This document shows, piece by piece, positions 1-7,769 of a DNA stretch of 15,369 nt; within the stretch, counting starts at the first letter, position 1; each line of letters opens with the position of its first letter. The notes beneath the pieces were generated by a model, which saw only the letters and a list, made by a program, of their open reading frames with translations, was not told the origin of the DNA and did not search any database. Source of the stretch: Ruminococcus sp. UBA3280. Its GTDB lineage: Bacteria; Bacillota; Clostridia; Oscillospirales; Ruminococcaceae. The stretch covers positions 442 through 15,810 of the forward strand of contig DETU01000029.1 of the NCBI GenBank assembly GCA_002362175.1. Direction: 5' to 3'. Both the position numbers and the translations under genes were made by a program.

Positions 1-85
1 GTATCGAAGTGGTCATAACGAGAACGACTCGAAATCGTTTGAGCGGTAACACGCTCCGTGGGTTCGAATCCCACCATCTCCGCCA
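1..85 (+). tRNA. tRNA-Ser(CGA), 5' end cut by the window
   Basis: This serine tRNA decodes UCG codons. The anticodon arm AACGA/TCGTT encloses the loop CTCGAAA, giving anticodon CGA. A long variable arm (GAGCG...CGCTC) marks it as a class II tRNA. The T arm is GTGGG-TTCGAAT-CCCAC, and the 3' acceptor strand CATCTCC is followed by discriminator G and an encoded CCA at 83-85. Base 1 pairs with the first C of that strand, so only about six acceptor bases are missing to the left. Confidence 0.95.
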
Positions 86-92
86 TATTAAC

Positions 93-124
93 GCCCCTTT
101 GCATAAAGTAAAGGGGCTGTTTGA
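93..124 (+). terminator. Hairpin after tRNA-Ser
   Basis: A perfect 8-bp stem pairs GCCCCTTT (93-100) with AAAGGGGC (110-117) around a 9-nt loop, followed by TGTTTGATTATTT. The U-tract is weak, so some readthrough into smpB is possible. I see no separate promoter for smpB in the 67 bases between the tRNA and its start. Confidence 0.65.
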
Positions 125-151
125 TTATTTACGGAAGGGAGCAGGATAATC

Positions 152-616
152 TTGCGTTCAAAAGGTACTAAAACTATTGCCGATAACAGAAAGGCACGTC
201 ACGAATATTTTGTACTTGAAACTTATGAGGCAGGTATAGAACTTGTCGGCACAGAAGTTAAGTCTATAAGAAACGGCGGTGTCAATTTAAAGGACAGTTG
301 GTGTTCAGTGGATAAGGGAGAGCTTTTTATAAGAGGTATGCATATTTCACCATATGAAAAAGGTAATATATTTAACCGTGACCCTATGCGTGTACGCCGT
401 CTGCTTATGCATAAAAGGGAAATAAACAAACTTTATGGTACTGTAAAGCAGGACGGTCTTTCACTTATTCCGCTCAGTATTTATTTTAAAGATTCAAAAG
501 TGAAAATACAGCTCGGACTTTGCAAGGGTAAAAAACTTTATGACAAACGTGCTGATTCTGCTAAACGTGACGCTAAACGTGAGATTGATAGAAATTTGAA
601 AATCCGTAACCAGTAA
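152..616 (+). CDS. smpB: SsrA-binding protein SmpB
   Basis: SmpB binds the tRNA-like end of tmRNA and carries it into the A site of stalled ribosomes during trans-translation. At 154 residues it has the usual family length. Family hallmarks are clear: NRKARHEYFVLE near residue 12, GIELVGTEVKSIR (about 28-40), GGVNLKDS (about 42-49), and the basic C-terminal tail GKKLYDKRADSAKRDAKREI that reaches into the mRNA channel. The start is TTG at 152, preceded by a GGAAGGGAGCAGGA purine tract; no ATG fits before the conserved core. It ends 12 bases before the next gene, so the two are probably co-transcribed. Its RNA partner, ssrA, lies at 7034-7403. The family call is secure. Confidence 0.97.
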   Translation: MRSKGTKTIADNRKARHEYFVLETYEAGIELVGTEVKSIRNGGVNLKDSWCSVDKGELFIRGMHISPYEKGNIFNRDPMRVRRLLMHKREINKLYGTVKQDGLSLIPLSIYFKDSKVKIQLGLCKGKKLYDKRADSAKRDAKREIDRNLKIRNQ

Positions 617-628
617 AGGCGGTGGGCT

Positions 629-1123
629 ATGCCACAGTGTCAGGTATATTTATATGAAGAACAGAAACAGTTTTTGTTGAAATATATCCGTGAAAGACGT
701 TTAAATGTCATTACAAATCTTTGGACTATGGGTGTGATATTTGCTGTTATGCTTCTGCTTATAAAAATTGATGGTTTGATGTACGGGTCATTTGTACTTG
801 ATGAAATGACTGCATACTGTATTTTAATTATGGTAGCTAGCGGTATAGGATTTGTTAGGGTATTTGTGAGTAATTTCGGAAAGACGTTCGGATTCGGCTG
901 TGATAAAAAGTGCATAGAAAATGATTGGTATACGATTACTTGCGGAAATTTTGTCTATCGTGACAAGAATTCTCATAACAAACACCCTTATTATATAAGT
1001 GACAAATCATATAATCAGTATATATGCCCACGTTTTCTTGACTGGCGTAATGCAGATGAAAACACTATGTTCATTTATATAAAGCTTGAAAACGGCAGGG
1101 GTTACGCTATTGTCGACAACTGA
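629..1123 (+). CDS. Membrane protein of unknown function, paralog of the next gene
   Basis: I do not recognise this 164-residue protein. It starts QCQVYLYEEQKQFLLKYIRERR, a charged helical segment. Two hydrophobic stretches follow (about residues 31-50 and 62-82), then a cytosolic-looking C-terminal domain rich in Cys, Tyr and Asn. That domain shares FGKTFG, CxxxCI, YICPRFLDxRNAD and YIKLENGRGYA with the next gene, so the pair arose by duplication. The cysteines at about 90, 95 and 109 could bind metal or form disulfides, but only the first two and the ICPRF cysteine are shared. An AAAGGCGGTG ribosome site precedes the ATG. The gene follows smpB closely and is probably in its transcript. Confidence 0.85.
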   Translation: MPQCQVYLYEEQKQFLLKYIRERRLNVITNLWTMGVIFAVMLLLIKIDGLMYGSFVLDEMTAYCILIMVASGIGFVRVFVSNFGKTFGFGCDKKCIENDWYTITCGNFVYRDKNSHNKHPYYISDKSYNQYICPRFLDWRNADENTMFIYIKLENGRGYAIVDN

Positions 1124-1143
1124 ACAAATGCGGAGGTTATTCA

Positions 1144-1782
1144 ATGCTACAGTATCAGGTTTACCTCAATGATGAACAGAAAACTTGCCTGCTGAAATAT
1201 ATGCGTGAAAGACGTTATACAAGTATGATAATTATGATTATTTCGTCTGTTTTATTATTAGTAAGTCTATTGTTTTGCAACAGTAATTTGAATGTAGTAA
1301 AAACTGCTGTAATCTCAGTTTTTCTTGTATCTGTTATAAAGTTGAAATTTAATAATGAGGAACGTCTGGGAAAGATAACATGGATATGTTTTATAGTTTT
1401 ATTTATATTTTGGAACATTACTTTATTGGGCTTTGAGTCATTCAGTTATGATGCTAATATGTTTCTGAACAAAATTGAATTTTATTTAGGTGTTGTGATT
1501 CTGACTGAAATTTTTATAACGGAATTTGTAAGAGGGTTTGGAAAGACTTTCGGTTACAAGTGTGACATTCAGTGCATAAAAAAAGACCTTTACATTCTTG
1601 ATTACGGTGATTTTGGATACCGTGAAAAAGATACCAAAAAACACTCTTATTATATCTGCGACAACAGGGGAGAGAATTATATATGTCCACGATTCCTCGA
1701 CTACCGAAACGCCGATACGGGAAGTAAATTCTTGTACATAAAACTCGAAAACGGCAGGGGTTACGCAGTTGCTGATAACTGA
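1144..1782 (+). CDS. Membrane protein of unknown function, paralog of the previous gene
   Basis: This 212-residue protein begins with the same QVYLxxEQKxxLLKYxRERR segment as its neighbour and ends with the same FGKTFG / ICPRFLDYRNAD / YIKLENGRGYAVADN domain. The middle is longer: about four hydrophobic segments (roughly residues 26-42, 50-62, 80-100 and 115-135) rather than two, so the copies diverged in the membrane part while the tail stayed conserved. GGAGGT seven bases before the ATG is a strong ribosome site. It is the last gene of the tRNA-smpB side, and a shared terminator separates it from the convergent arabinanase gene. No enzymatic motif is visible. Confidence 0.85.
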   Translation: MLQYQVYLNDEQKTCLLKYMRERRYTSMIIMIISSVLLLVSLLFCNSNLNVVKTAVISVFLVSVIKLKFNNEERLGKITWICFIVLFIFWNITLLGFESFSYDANMFLNKIEFYLGVVILTEIFITEFVRGFGKTFGYKCDIQCIKKDLYILDYGDFGYREKDTKKHSYYICDNRGENYICPRFLDYRNADTGSKFLYIKLENGRGYAVADN

Positions 1783-1840
1783 TACAAAACTTTTTGAAGT
1801 ATATATCAGTTGTCGGAAAAATACTGTTTGTAACTTGATT

Positions 1841-1877
1841 AAAAAACAGCCATGTTTTTGCATGACTGTTTTTTTAT
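1841..1877. terminator. Bidirectional terminator between convergent genes
   Basis: ACAGCCATG (1846-1854) pairs with CATGACTGT (1861-1869) with one mismatch. The stem is flanked by an A-run on the left and a T-run on the right, so both strands give a hairpin followed by U residues. It can end both the smpB-side transcript and the leftward arabinanase transcript. Confidence 0.8.
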
Positions 1878-1878
1878 A

Positions 1879-4599
1879 TTATTTCTGTTTTACAAGATAC
1901 TGTTTCATCATAACCAAATCAAAAACGTCTATAACGCCGTTTTTATGCAGGTCTCCGGATTTCCAGTCGGTCATATCATCTGAACCGAGAATCCACTTCT
2001 GCATCATTACAACGTCGGCAACAGTGAATTTTCCGTCCGCATTTACATCGCCGATAACGGATTCAGATAAAGCAGGTTCAAGAATAAACTTCTGACCGTC
2101 ACCGCCCCAGTAATTCCACTGGCATATATTTGCACCGTTTTCAAGACTTATTCCATATACATCTGCACATGATTTGTTGTCTGAAACCGCACTTAAAAGT
2201 GTATACGAGCCGTCGCTGTTGACATAAAGGCTGAATTTCTGTGAATTGTCTCCTTTAGGATTTTCAAGTGAAATATCCGCACCGTCACTGCCTGAACTAT
2301 TCTCCACCGTAAGAACCTTACCGTTTTGTGACTGTATAGTGTATGTACCGTCTTTCTGTCGGGAAAGAGTCCAGTTTTCCTTATCACCCTGAATAACATT
2401 ATTATTTTCTGAAGAAATGAAAAGACCGCTGTTAAGATTTTTTATGGTATATTTTCCGTCTGCAATTTCGGGACGTACAGGAGTAAGCTTCCACATCTGA
2501 CAAGCACCGCCCCAGTAATTCCACTGATTAATTACACCGCCGTTCTTGTCTGACCAGTCGTATACGTCAAGACCTGCCGTATCACCTGAAATTTTTGATA
2601 CAATGCCGTAAAAAGCACCGTCCTGTACAATTTTGAACAGCTGATTATCTGCACCTGTGTATGTCTGCAATACAACATTGAGACCGTTTGAATTATCCGC
2701 ACCGTCAACTGTTATACACTTTGATTCGTCTTTCATTGAAAGAATCTTGAAATAATTATCATCAACCGATACAAGCCGCCACTCCTGATGACTTCCGCCG
2801 GTCAGTCCCCACTGCTGTATCTGTGTACCGTCTGTTGTCTTACCGTCGGATAAATCGAGTGCCATACCGCTGAATTTATTGGTAATATAATAAGGTATAC
2901 CGCTGATAAGTTCCGTATTGCTGAGTCTTATGTCAGTACCTGTTCCCTGCACAGAACTGAAATCATATACTGATTTGCTTTTGGTATTTATGTTGTTTTT
3001 CAAATCTTCCGAAAAATCATATGCAGTTTTTTTGCTTCCCCATACGCAAGTATTGTTGCCTGTTGCGGTAAATGTCATTTTCCTTGTCATTTCGGCGGAT
3101 TCGTCAGCCTGTACTATGAAACTTCCCTTATATGTTACGTTATCAAAAGTAAAAGTCATATCAGCGGAATTTTCCGACATAGTCCAAGTGCCGCTAACAT
3201 CACCCGTTACTGTTCCGTCGGTATTAAGAGTAATATTCTGTGAATATTCGACTTCCGCATTATTACCGCTTGTCATCTGGTCTGCAACAATCTTCTGTTT
3301 CAGTTTATGGAAAATAAATTCATATTCACCCGAAACCGCTTCCATAGTGTGACCTGTTTCGGAGATTTCCTCATCGGGTACATACTCATAAGGTGTTGCA
3401 ACAGGCCAGTCGTCCTCGTTCATGATAAGCTGATGTACACGGACTTCATGGAAACCGTATTCATCATCAAACTTATTATGATAAATTACAAAAAGTCTGC
3501 CGTCGTCGTCCATGAGGACGGAATTATGTCCCTGTGCCTTGTTCGGACGGTCATTACAGTTCCATTTATAGTTACTCATAAGACGCATACCGATATTACC
3601 GCCTATATTGTCACCGCCTGATGTATAAATAGCGGAATTGCCATTCTGGTCAACATAAGGTCCAGAAGGTGATTCACTTCTGAATACACGCATATTATAA
3701 CCGCCGTCGTTATTAAAACAGCCGTATGATACGAAAAGATAATAATATCCCTTTCCTGTTTCCGAGTTTTCCATGTATTCAATGTAAGGACCTTCACCCG
3801 AAACCCAGTGACCGCCTGCCGCTTTTATACCCATATATGCGTCGGAAACGTCGTTTATTGTATCATATTTTACATTATAATCACGCAGACCCGTATTTTC
3901 ATCGAGTTCAAGCATATAAAGTCCGCCGAACCATGAACCGTAAATCATCCATAGATTTTCGTTTTCGTCATAAAATACGGCTGGGTCAATGGCATTTGTT
4001 CCATAATTGGCATTCCACTTGCCGTTTTTATCGAGATAGCGTGATATATCGGGATTATTTCCGAGTACTTTTTCGGCGTCGGTTTTTTTATAGCTGAAAG
4101 TTTCGTTGTTTTCAAATCCTGAGTATACAATGGTATCCACATAAGTATACGGACCGTCAATATTATCTGCCGTACACATGACTATCGAAGATTTATATGA
4201 ATCGCCGTTAATGCTGAGATACATACAGTATTTGCCCATTACCTCATTATATATGATGTCGGGAGCCCATAGGTTGCCCGAAAGGTCATAATTCGCATTT
4301 GACGGAGATGACCATGACGCAGGAACTGCAAGGTCTTTATAAATATCATTAAAGAATGTTGTGTTTTTAGTACCTGCATCGGAATTTGCCGTAAAAGTCC
4401 AGTTTCCCAAATCAGAAGAACGTGCGGCGGCGAGGTGAGAACCGACAATATAATAGCTGTCGTCCTCCAGTTTGATAATTGACGGGTCATGCACACCGAC
4501 ACGGTTATAGTTTGCCGCCGAAACAGAAAACATTCCCAGACTACAGCCAATAACCATACAGCCTGAAATCATTGCAGACAATAATTTTTTTACTTTCAA
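1879..4599 (-). CDS. Secreted GH43 endo-arabinanase with ricin-type lectin repeats and a dockerin
   Basis: This 906-residue secreted enzyme probably cleaves alpha-1,5-L-arabinan, with the dockerin anchoring it to a cellulosome scaffold. The order is: signal peptide (1 to about 29); five-bladed GH43 domain with the likely catalytic triad Asp38 (VGVHDPS), Asp205 (AIDPAVF) and Glu269 (SGEGPY), plus GHNS near 357; a beta-rich domain at about 422-525 like the C-terminal module of arabinanases; two beta-trefoil (ricin-like) regions at about 569-706 and 715-841, both with QWNYWGG; and a dockerin at 847-906 with two calcium loops. I chose TTG at 4599 because AGGAGGG sits six bases upstream and it begins the signal peptide. 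An in-frame ATG at 4674 lies in the promoter -35 box. The second dockerin loop (DLHKNG) is not canonical. GH43 is secure; exact specificity is inferred. Confidence 0.93.
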   Translation of the reverse strand: MKVKKLLSAMISGCMVIGCSLGMFSVSAANYNRVGVHDPSIIKLEDDSYYIVGSHLAAARSSDLGNWTFTANSDAGTKNTTFFNDIYKDLAVPASWSSPSNANYDLSGNLWAPDIIYNEVMGKYCMYLSINGDSYKSSIVMCTADNIDGPYTYVDTIVYSGFENNETFSYKKTDAEKVLGNNPDISRYLDKNGKWNANYGTNAIDPAVFYDENENLWMIYGSWFGGLYMLELDENTGLRDYNVKYDTINDVSDAYMGIKAAGGHWVSGEGPYIEYMENSETGKGYYYLFVSYGCFNNDGGYNMRVFRSESPSGPYVDQNGNSAIYTSGGDNIGGNIGMRLMSNYKWNCNDRPNKAQGHNSVLMDDDGRLFVIYHNKFDDEYGFHEVRVHQLIMNEDDWPVATPYEYVPDEEISETGHTMEAVSGEYEFIFHKLKQKIVADQMTSGNNAEVEYSQNITLNTDGTVTGDVSGTWTMSENSADMTFTFDNVTYKGSFIVQADESAEMTRKMTFTATGNNTCVWGSKKTAYDFSEDLKNNINTKSKSVYDFSSVQGTGTDIRLSNTELISGIPYYITNKFSGMALDLSDGKTTDGTQIQQWGLTGGSHQEWRLVSVDDNYFKILSMKDESKCITVDGADNSNGLNVVLQTYTGADNQLFKIVQDGAFYGIVSKISGDTAGLDVYDWSDKNGGVINQWNYWGGACQMWKLTPVRPEIADGKYTIKNLNSGLFISSENNNVIQGDKENWTLSRQKDGTYTIQSQNGKVLTVENSSGSDGADISLENPKGDNSQKFSLYVNSDGSYTLLSAVSDNKSCADVYGISLENGANICQWNYWGGDGQKFILEPALSESVIGDVNADGKFTVADVVMMQKWILGSDDMTDWKSGDLHKNGVIDVFDLVMMKQYLVKQK

Positions 4600-4645
4600 T
4601 TCAATCCCTCCTGAAAAGTAATTTTTACGAAATATATTTAAGTTT

Positions 4646-4674
4646 ATCATACCATATTTTTTGTGATATGTCAA
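4646..4674 (-). promoter_or_regulatory. Sigma-A promoter of the arabinanase gene
   Basis: On the minus strand TTGACA (4669-4674) and TATGAT (4646-4651) are separated by exactly 17 bases, about 47 bases upstream of the TTG start. The -35 box is perfect and the -10 box differs at one position. This places the transcription start downstream of the alternative ATG at 4674, ruling that start out for this promoter. I see no obvious operator. Confidence 0.85.
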
Positions 4675-4768
4675 CTGTTTTTTGTGTTGAAGTGATATTT
4701 TTTTGTGTTATTTACCGTGTTCTTCCGAGTTCAGAATGACAGAAATTGATTTTTTTAACCTGTTTTAT

Positions 4769-4804
4769 TTAAAAATAAAAACGACCGTTTTTTTGTACGG
4801 TCGC
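4769..4804 (-). terminator. Terminator of the MATE transporter gene
   Basis: On the minus strand GCGACCGT (4804-4797) pairs with ACGGTCGT (4788-4781) and is followed by a T-rich run (TTTTATTTTTA). It starts about 15 bases after the transporter stop codon. The arabinanase gene beyond therefore depends on its own promoter. Confidence 0.85.
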
Positions 4805-4818
4805 TTAAATTATTATTT

Positions 4819-6189
4819 TTATACTGTCTGCACTTTTTTCCGGAACTTTTTCAGCAGTACAATATATATGATAAGTTCTGTAAGAAAAGTTATTGACCAT
4901 GATATTGTATACGATATGTAAAGACTCTGCAAAGTATGGTATTCGGGTATTCTGAAAATTGTATATATCCATACAATTCTGAATACACATACACCGACAA
5001 CCGATATTATCATAGGAAGAACAGAATAATTTATACCTCTCAGCAAACCTGTTGTAACGTCCATAAGTCCGCAGAGAAAATACGGAATACAGATATAAGT
5101 CATTCTGATAAGTCCGTAACTTATATCTTCGGGCTTGTCGGGAATATATATTGAAAGAAGATTTTCACCGAAAAATCTTGCTGTAAATCCAAGAGTAAGC
5201 CCCGTAACAAATACTGATGACAGACACAGCCACATTATTTTACACAGACGGTCAATTTTTCCGGCACCATAATTTCTTGCTGTAAAGTTTATCGCTGTCT
5301 GACTGAAAGAGTTCATGGACATATAAACAAAACCTTCAATATTACCGGCGGCGGCGTTTCCTGACATTACAACAGAACCAAATGAATTTATAGACGACTG
5401 TATAATGACATTGGAAATCGAAAACAGTGAACCCTGAATACCTGCCGGAATACCTATCTGAATAATCCTTATAATCTGACGGCGGTGAAAACGCATTTTA
5501 CTGAAAGTAAGTCTGCACGCATCATCTCTTTTCATCAATGCACGGAGTATTAGAACAGCCGAAACAGTCTGTGACACTGTCGTTGCCGCAGCGACCCCTG
5601 CAACGTCCATTTTCAGAATGATTACAAATATAAGATTGAGTATAACGTTGACTATTCCTGCAATGGTGAGATATATCAGAGGACTTTTCGTATCACCGCC
5701 CGCCCTGAGTATTGCAGAACCGAAGTTATAAACCATACTTGAAGTTATTCCTATAAAATATATTTTCATGTATGTTGCCGAAAGATTTATTACATCATCG
5801 GGAGTACCCATTAATTCAAGAAAAAAACGTGAACCGAATATTCCTATAACAGTAAGTATAACTCCGCTGACGAGTGCTGTCGGTATGGCAGTATGCACTG
5901 TTTTATGAACTTCATCGGATTTGCCTGCTCCGAGACCGTGTGCAACAGCTACACCTGCTCCGACAGAAAGTCCTATAAAAAGATTGGTAATAAGATTTAT
6001 TATAGAACTTGTTGCTCCGACTGACGCAACAGAAGTGTCCGAACCAAATCTTCCTACTACCACCAAATCAGCAGCGTTAAACAGAAGCTGTAATACTCCT
6101 GTAAGAATAATAGGAAGCGTATATAAAATGATTTTTTTCAGTAAAGGACCTTCTGTCATATCCATTTCGTCTGATAAATTATGTTTCAT
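4819..6189 (-). CDS. MATE-family multidrug/toxin efflux transporter
   Basis: MATE transporters export drugs or metabolites across the membrane in exchange for Na+ or H+. This one has 456 residues, typical for the family, with about 12 hydrophobic segments in two homologous halves. The N-terminal half has the family pattern PIILTGVLQLLFNAADLVVVG, followed by GLSVGAGVAVAHGLGAGK and later ILRAGGDTKSPL. The second half has GNAAAGNIEGFVYM and FTARNYGAGK. I chose ATG at 6189, with GGAAAGAGG about ten bases upstream; a TTG at 6210 lies before that ribosome site and is unlikely. It is a single-gene unit with its own promoter and terminator. The substrate cannot be read from the sequence. Confidence 0.93.
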   Translation of the reverse strand: MKHNLSDEMDMTEGPLLKKIILYTLPIILTGVLQLLFNAADLVVVGRFGSDTSVASVGATSSIINLITNLFIGLSVGAGVAVAHGLGAGKSDEVHKTVHTAIPTALVSGVILTVIGIFGSRFFLELMGTPDDVINLSATYMKIYFIGITSSMVYNFGSAILRAGGDTKSPLIYLTIAGIVNVILNLIFVIILKMDVAGVAAATTVSQTVSAVLILRALMKRDDACRLTFSKMRFHRRQIIRIIQIGIPAGIQGSLFSISNVIIQSSINSFGSVVMSGNAAAGNIEGFVYMSMNSFSQTAINFTARNYGAGKIDRLCKIMWLCLSSVFVTGLTLGFTARFFGENLLSIYIPDKPEDISYGLIRMTYICIPYFLCGLMDVTTGLLRGINYSVLPMIISVVGVCVFRIVWIYTIFRIPEYHTLQSLYISYTISWSITFLTELIIYIVLLKKFRKKVQTV

Positions 6190-6258
6190 AATAAAAGGAC
6201 CTCTTTCCAAAAAATTTTTAAAACAAGAAAGCAGAAAAAATAAAAATCCGCATAGATA

Positions 6259-6287
6259 ATTATAAATCAGTTTTAAGAATTTGTCAA
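6259..6287 (-). promoter_or_regulatory. Sigma-A promoter of the MATE gene
   Basis: On the minus strand TTGACA (6282-6287) and TATAAT (6259-6264), both perfect consensus, are 17 bases apart and about 70 bases upstream of the ATG. This suggests strong constitutive expression unless a repressor acts. I see no clear palindrome over the promoter. Confidence 0.88.
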
Positions 6288-6293
6288 GCAGTA

Positions 6294-6500
6294 CTGAAAT
6301 ATAGGAGCATAGAGAATCAGATAAAAGTTGGATATAACATTTTCGGAACGCAGAGATATAATAAGGATTGTAATATCAGTATTACTGCACGAAAGAATAT
6401 AGTGAATCATTTTGGACTTGAAAAATTCAAATATCGTCAGAAAAGAAAAAATGGTGAATGGTTTTTCAGTGTTGTTAATTTTCTTGAATTCTGCTATTAG
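6294..6500 (+). pseudogene. Possible remnant of an unknown coding sequence
   Basis: This frame stays open for 68 codons and gives a mixed-charge, protein-like sequence (for example ISITARKNIVNHFGLEKFKY) ending at TAG 6498. It has no ATG or ribosome site at its beginning, and the frame runs back into the MATE promoter, so it cannot be an intact gene. It could be the 3' end of a gene truncated by rearrangement, or chance. I do not recognise a family. Confidence 0.3.
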
Positions 6501-6575
6501 CTATTATCGTTTTTTCTTTATATAATACAAAAACCTTATTTTGTCCGCTCTACATATTTCAGAAGGATTGATGTT

Positions 6576-6894
6576 ATGAATATATAGGAATACGATATTT
6601 TCAATACTTCTTAGGACAATCTTGCTAATGTTTTGAGTTTAAGAAGATTTGTTCTTGAAAAATTTCTTTAACTGAATACGGAATTGCATAAAAACGGTTT
6701 AAGGCATCAAACTACCGAATATGTATTCAGTTCATAAGCTTGTGGTATTGGAATAAGAATTTTTGGATTATTTAAGTCAAAAATCTGTTTTACTGAAAAG
6801 TCTCACTGATTCTTCAGGTGATTATGAAATAAATATTGATGATATAAAAAAAGAAATCACAGTTCTTTACAGTCTGCTTAAAAAATTCTTATAA
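6576..6894 (+). pseudogene. Decayed small gene with intact start but several stops
   Basis: An AGAAGGAT ribosome site about eight bases before the ATG at 6576 looks functional, but the third codon after ATG is TAG. The frame continues in protein-like fashion (VLSLRRFVLEKFL, LNTELHKNGLRHQTTEYVF) through stops at 6585, 6612, 6669 and 6735. It then shifts by one base and continues through a stop at 6754 (EFLDYLSQKSVLLKSLTD, DYEINIDDIKKEITVLYSL) to TAA at 6892. The total of 319 nt fits one frameshift in a gene of roughly 105 codons. The product would have been a small, mostly helical protein of unknown family. All five internal stops are TAA or TAG, as expected from transitions in CAA and CAG codons. 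Confidence 0.5.
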
Positions 6895-6972
6895 TTATTA
6901 ATCAATAAAACACCGTTTGCGTTGATATTACTTTTTTCGCTGATTTGTAACCTTTTTTTTATCAGATTTGTC

Positions 6973-7001
6973 TTGACTTTTTAGAAATTATGAGTTATAA
7001 T
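6973..7001 (+). promoter_or_regulatory. Sigma-A promoter of ssrA
   Basis: TTGACT (6973-6978) and TATAAT (6996-7001) are separated by 17 bases. Transcription would start near 7008, leaving about 26 bases of 5' leader to be removed, presumably by RNase P, before the mature tmRNA end at 7034. Confidence 0.9.
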
Positions 7002-7127
7002 TATTAAAGCATATATTTTATGACTTTATCAACGGGGGCGTAAAGGTTTCGACGGGGGTCTTGAAGTGTGATAAGCGAGCGGAGCTTGGTATAATCTCCT
7101 TAAACTGTGCCACGTTTAAATATAAAC

Positions 7128-7178
7128 GCTAGAAATAATATTACAGTTACTAGAAATAGTGCACTGGTAGCTGCTTAA
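7128..7178 (+). other. ssrA: tmRNA tag-peptide reading frame
   Basis: After TTTAAATATAAAC, which matches the sequence before the resume codon in other Firmicutes as I recall it, the frame GCT AGA AAT ... GTA GCT GCT TAA encodes ARNNITVTRNSALVAA. The stop is secure at 7176-7178. The resume codon (GCT at 7128) is inferred from similarity of context and could be displaced by a codon or more. The tag ends in Val-Ala-Ala rather than the more usual Leu-Ala-Ala. Confidence 0.65.
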
Positions 7179-7391
7179 GTCAGCTACTGTCCTATGATTG
7201 ATTACCACGGCTTTCATTTGGGCATCGATTAGTGGTGAACGTTTCGGCGGTGTGTCCGTACCGCTGAATTGTATTCGGACTACTTGTACTTTCAGCCTGT
7301 TTTTCGGCGGTTAGTTCGGGGAACTTTAATAGATAAACTATGCCCGTAGAAAGTTGCATGAACAGGTTTTCGGACAGGGGTTCAATTCCCC

Positions 7392-7403
7392 TCGCCTCCA
7401 CCA
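7392..7403 (+). repeat. att-like core, copy 1 (3' end of ssrA)
   Basis: TCGCCTCCACCA forms the last 12 bases of ssrA and recurs exactly at 7770-7781. The tmRNA 3' end is a well-known integration target for phages and genomic islands, whose insertion preserves the gene and duplicates its end. Copy 1 would be the reconstituted gene-side site. Confidence 0.55.
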
Positions 7404-7435
7404 ATCGTAAATGCGTAACGTCAAATGTTACAAAA

Positions 7436-7474
7436 AATAAATCACCGATATATAGCGGTGATTTATTCTTTTTT
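7436..7474 (+). terminator. Terminator of ssrA
   Basis: A perfect 12-bp stem pairs AATAAATCACCG (7436-7447) with CGGTGATTTATT (7456-7467) around an 8-nt loop. A single C and then six T residues follow. This is a strong intrinsic terminator 32 bases after the mature RNA end. Confidence 0.93.
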
Positions 7475-7526
7475 GTCTGAAAATTTGCGAAAAAGCGGAC
7501 ACCGTAAATAAATTTTGTGCATTATT

Positions 7527-7733
7527 TTATTTTCTGTAACGCCTTGTATATGCCTTAAAATAGCCAAATTTCGTTGACGGGGATTCAGTGAGGCTGCCTC
7601 TTCCAATCATTCCTGCAATCTGTATCCATTGAGCTTTTTGTGTAATTATATAAATACGTACTTTCAGATGGTTACGATCTGAAAAATACCCAAAATCAGC
7701 GTGTTTAAAAGTGCGATAAATGGCTATATATAG
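7527..7733 (-). pseudogene. Possible coding remnant between the att-like repeats
   Basis: On the minus strand a frame of 68 codons stays open between two stops. It reads as plausible protein (ADFGYFSDRNHLKVRIYI, then QKAQWIQIAGMIGRGSL, then FGYFKAYTRRYRK) before TAA at 7527-7529. No convincing start codon or ribosome site precedes it. It lies wholly between the two ssrA 3'-end copies, so it could be the last trace of an integrated element. It may also be chance. I cannot name a family. Confidence 0.28.
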
Positions 7734-7769
7734 CTAAAAATAAAATTTGTGACACTGATTCAAATGTAT

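Larger units (their letters stand above)
7034..7403 (+). ncRNA. ssrA: Transfer-messenger RNA (tmRNA)
   Basis: tmRNA rescues ribosomes stalled on broken mRNAs: it enters with SmpB charged with alanine, then supplies a short open frame that tags the unfinished protein for proteolysis. The 5' end GGGGGCG (7034-7040) pairs with CGCCTCC (7393-7399), including one G-U pair, followed by A and an encoded CCA (7401-7403). The 5' end continues with the conserved TAAAGGTTTCGACGGGG, and the T arm GGTTCAATTCCCC lies near 7378-7391. The roughly 370-nt length and one-piece layout match other Firmicutes. A strong promoter and terminator flank it. Confidence 0.97.

Noticed and set aside
2918..4097. Plus-strand frames of 104-144 codons within the arabinanase gene.
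   Set aside because: They are antisense to a gene with clear domain structure throughout and have no initiation signals.
7192..7404. Minus-strand open frame beginning MVEARGIEPLSEN over the tmRNA gene.
   Set aside because: It is antisense to ssrA. EARGIEPLSEN-type peptides are a familiar misannotation arising from the tmRNA 3' end.
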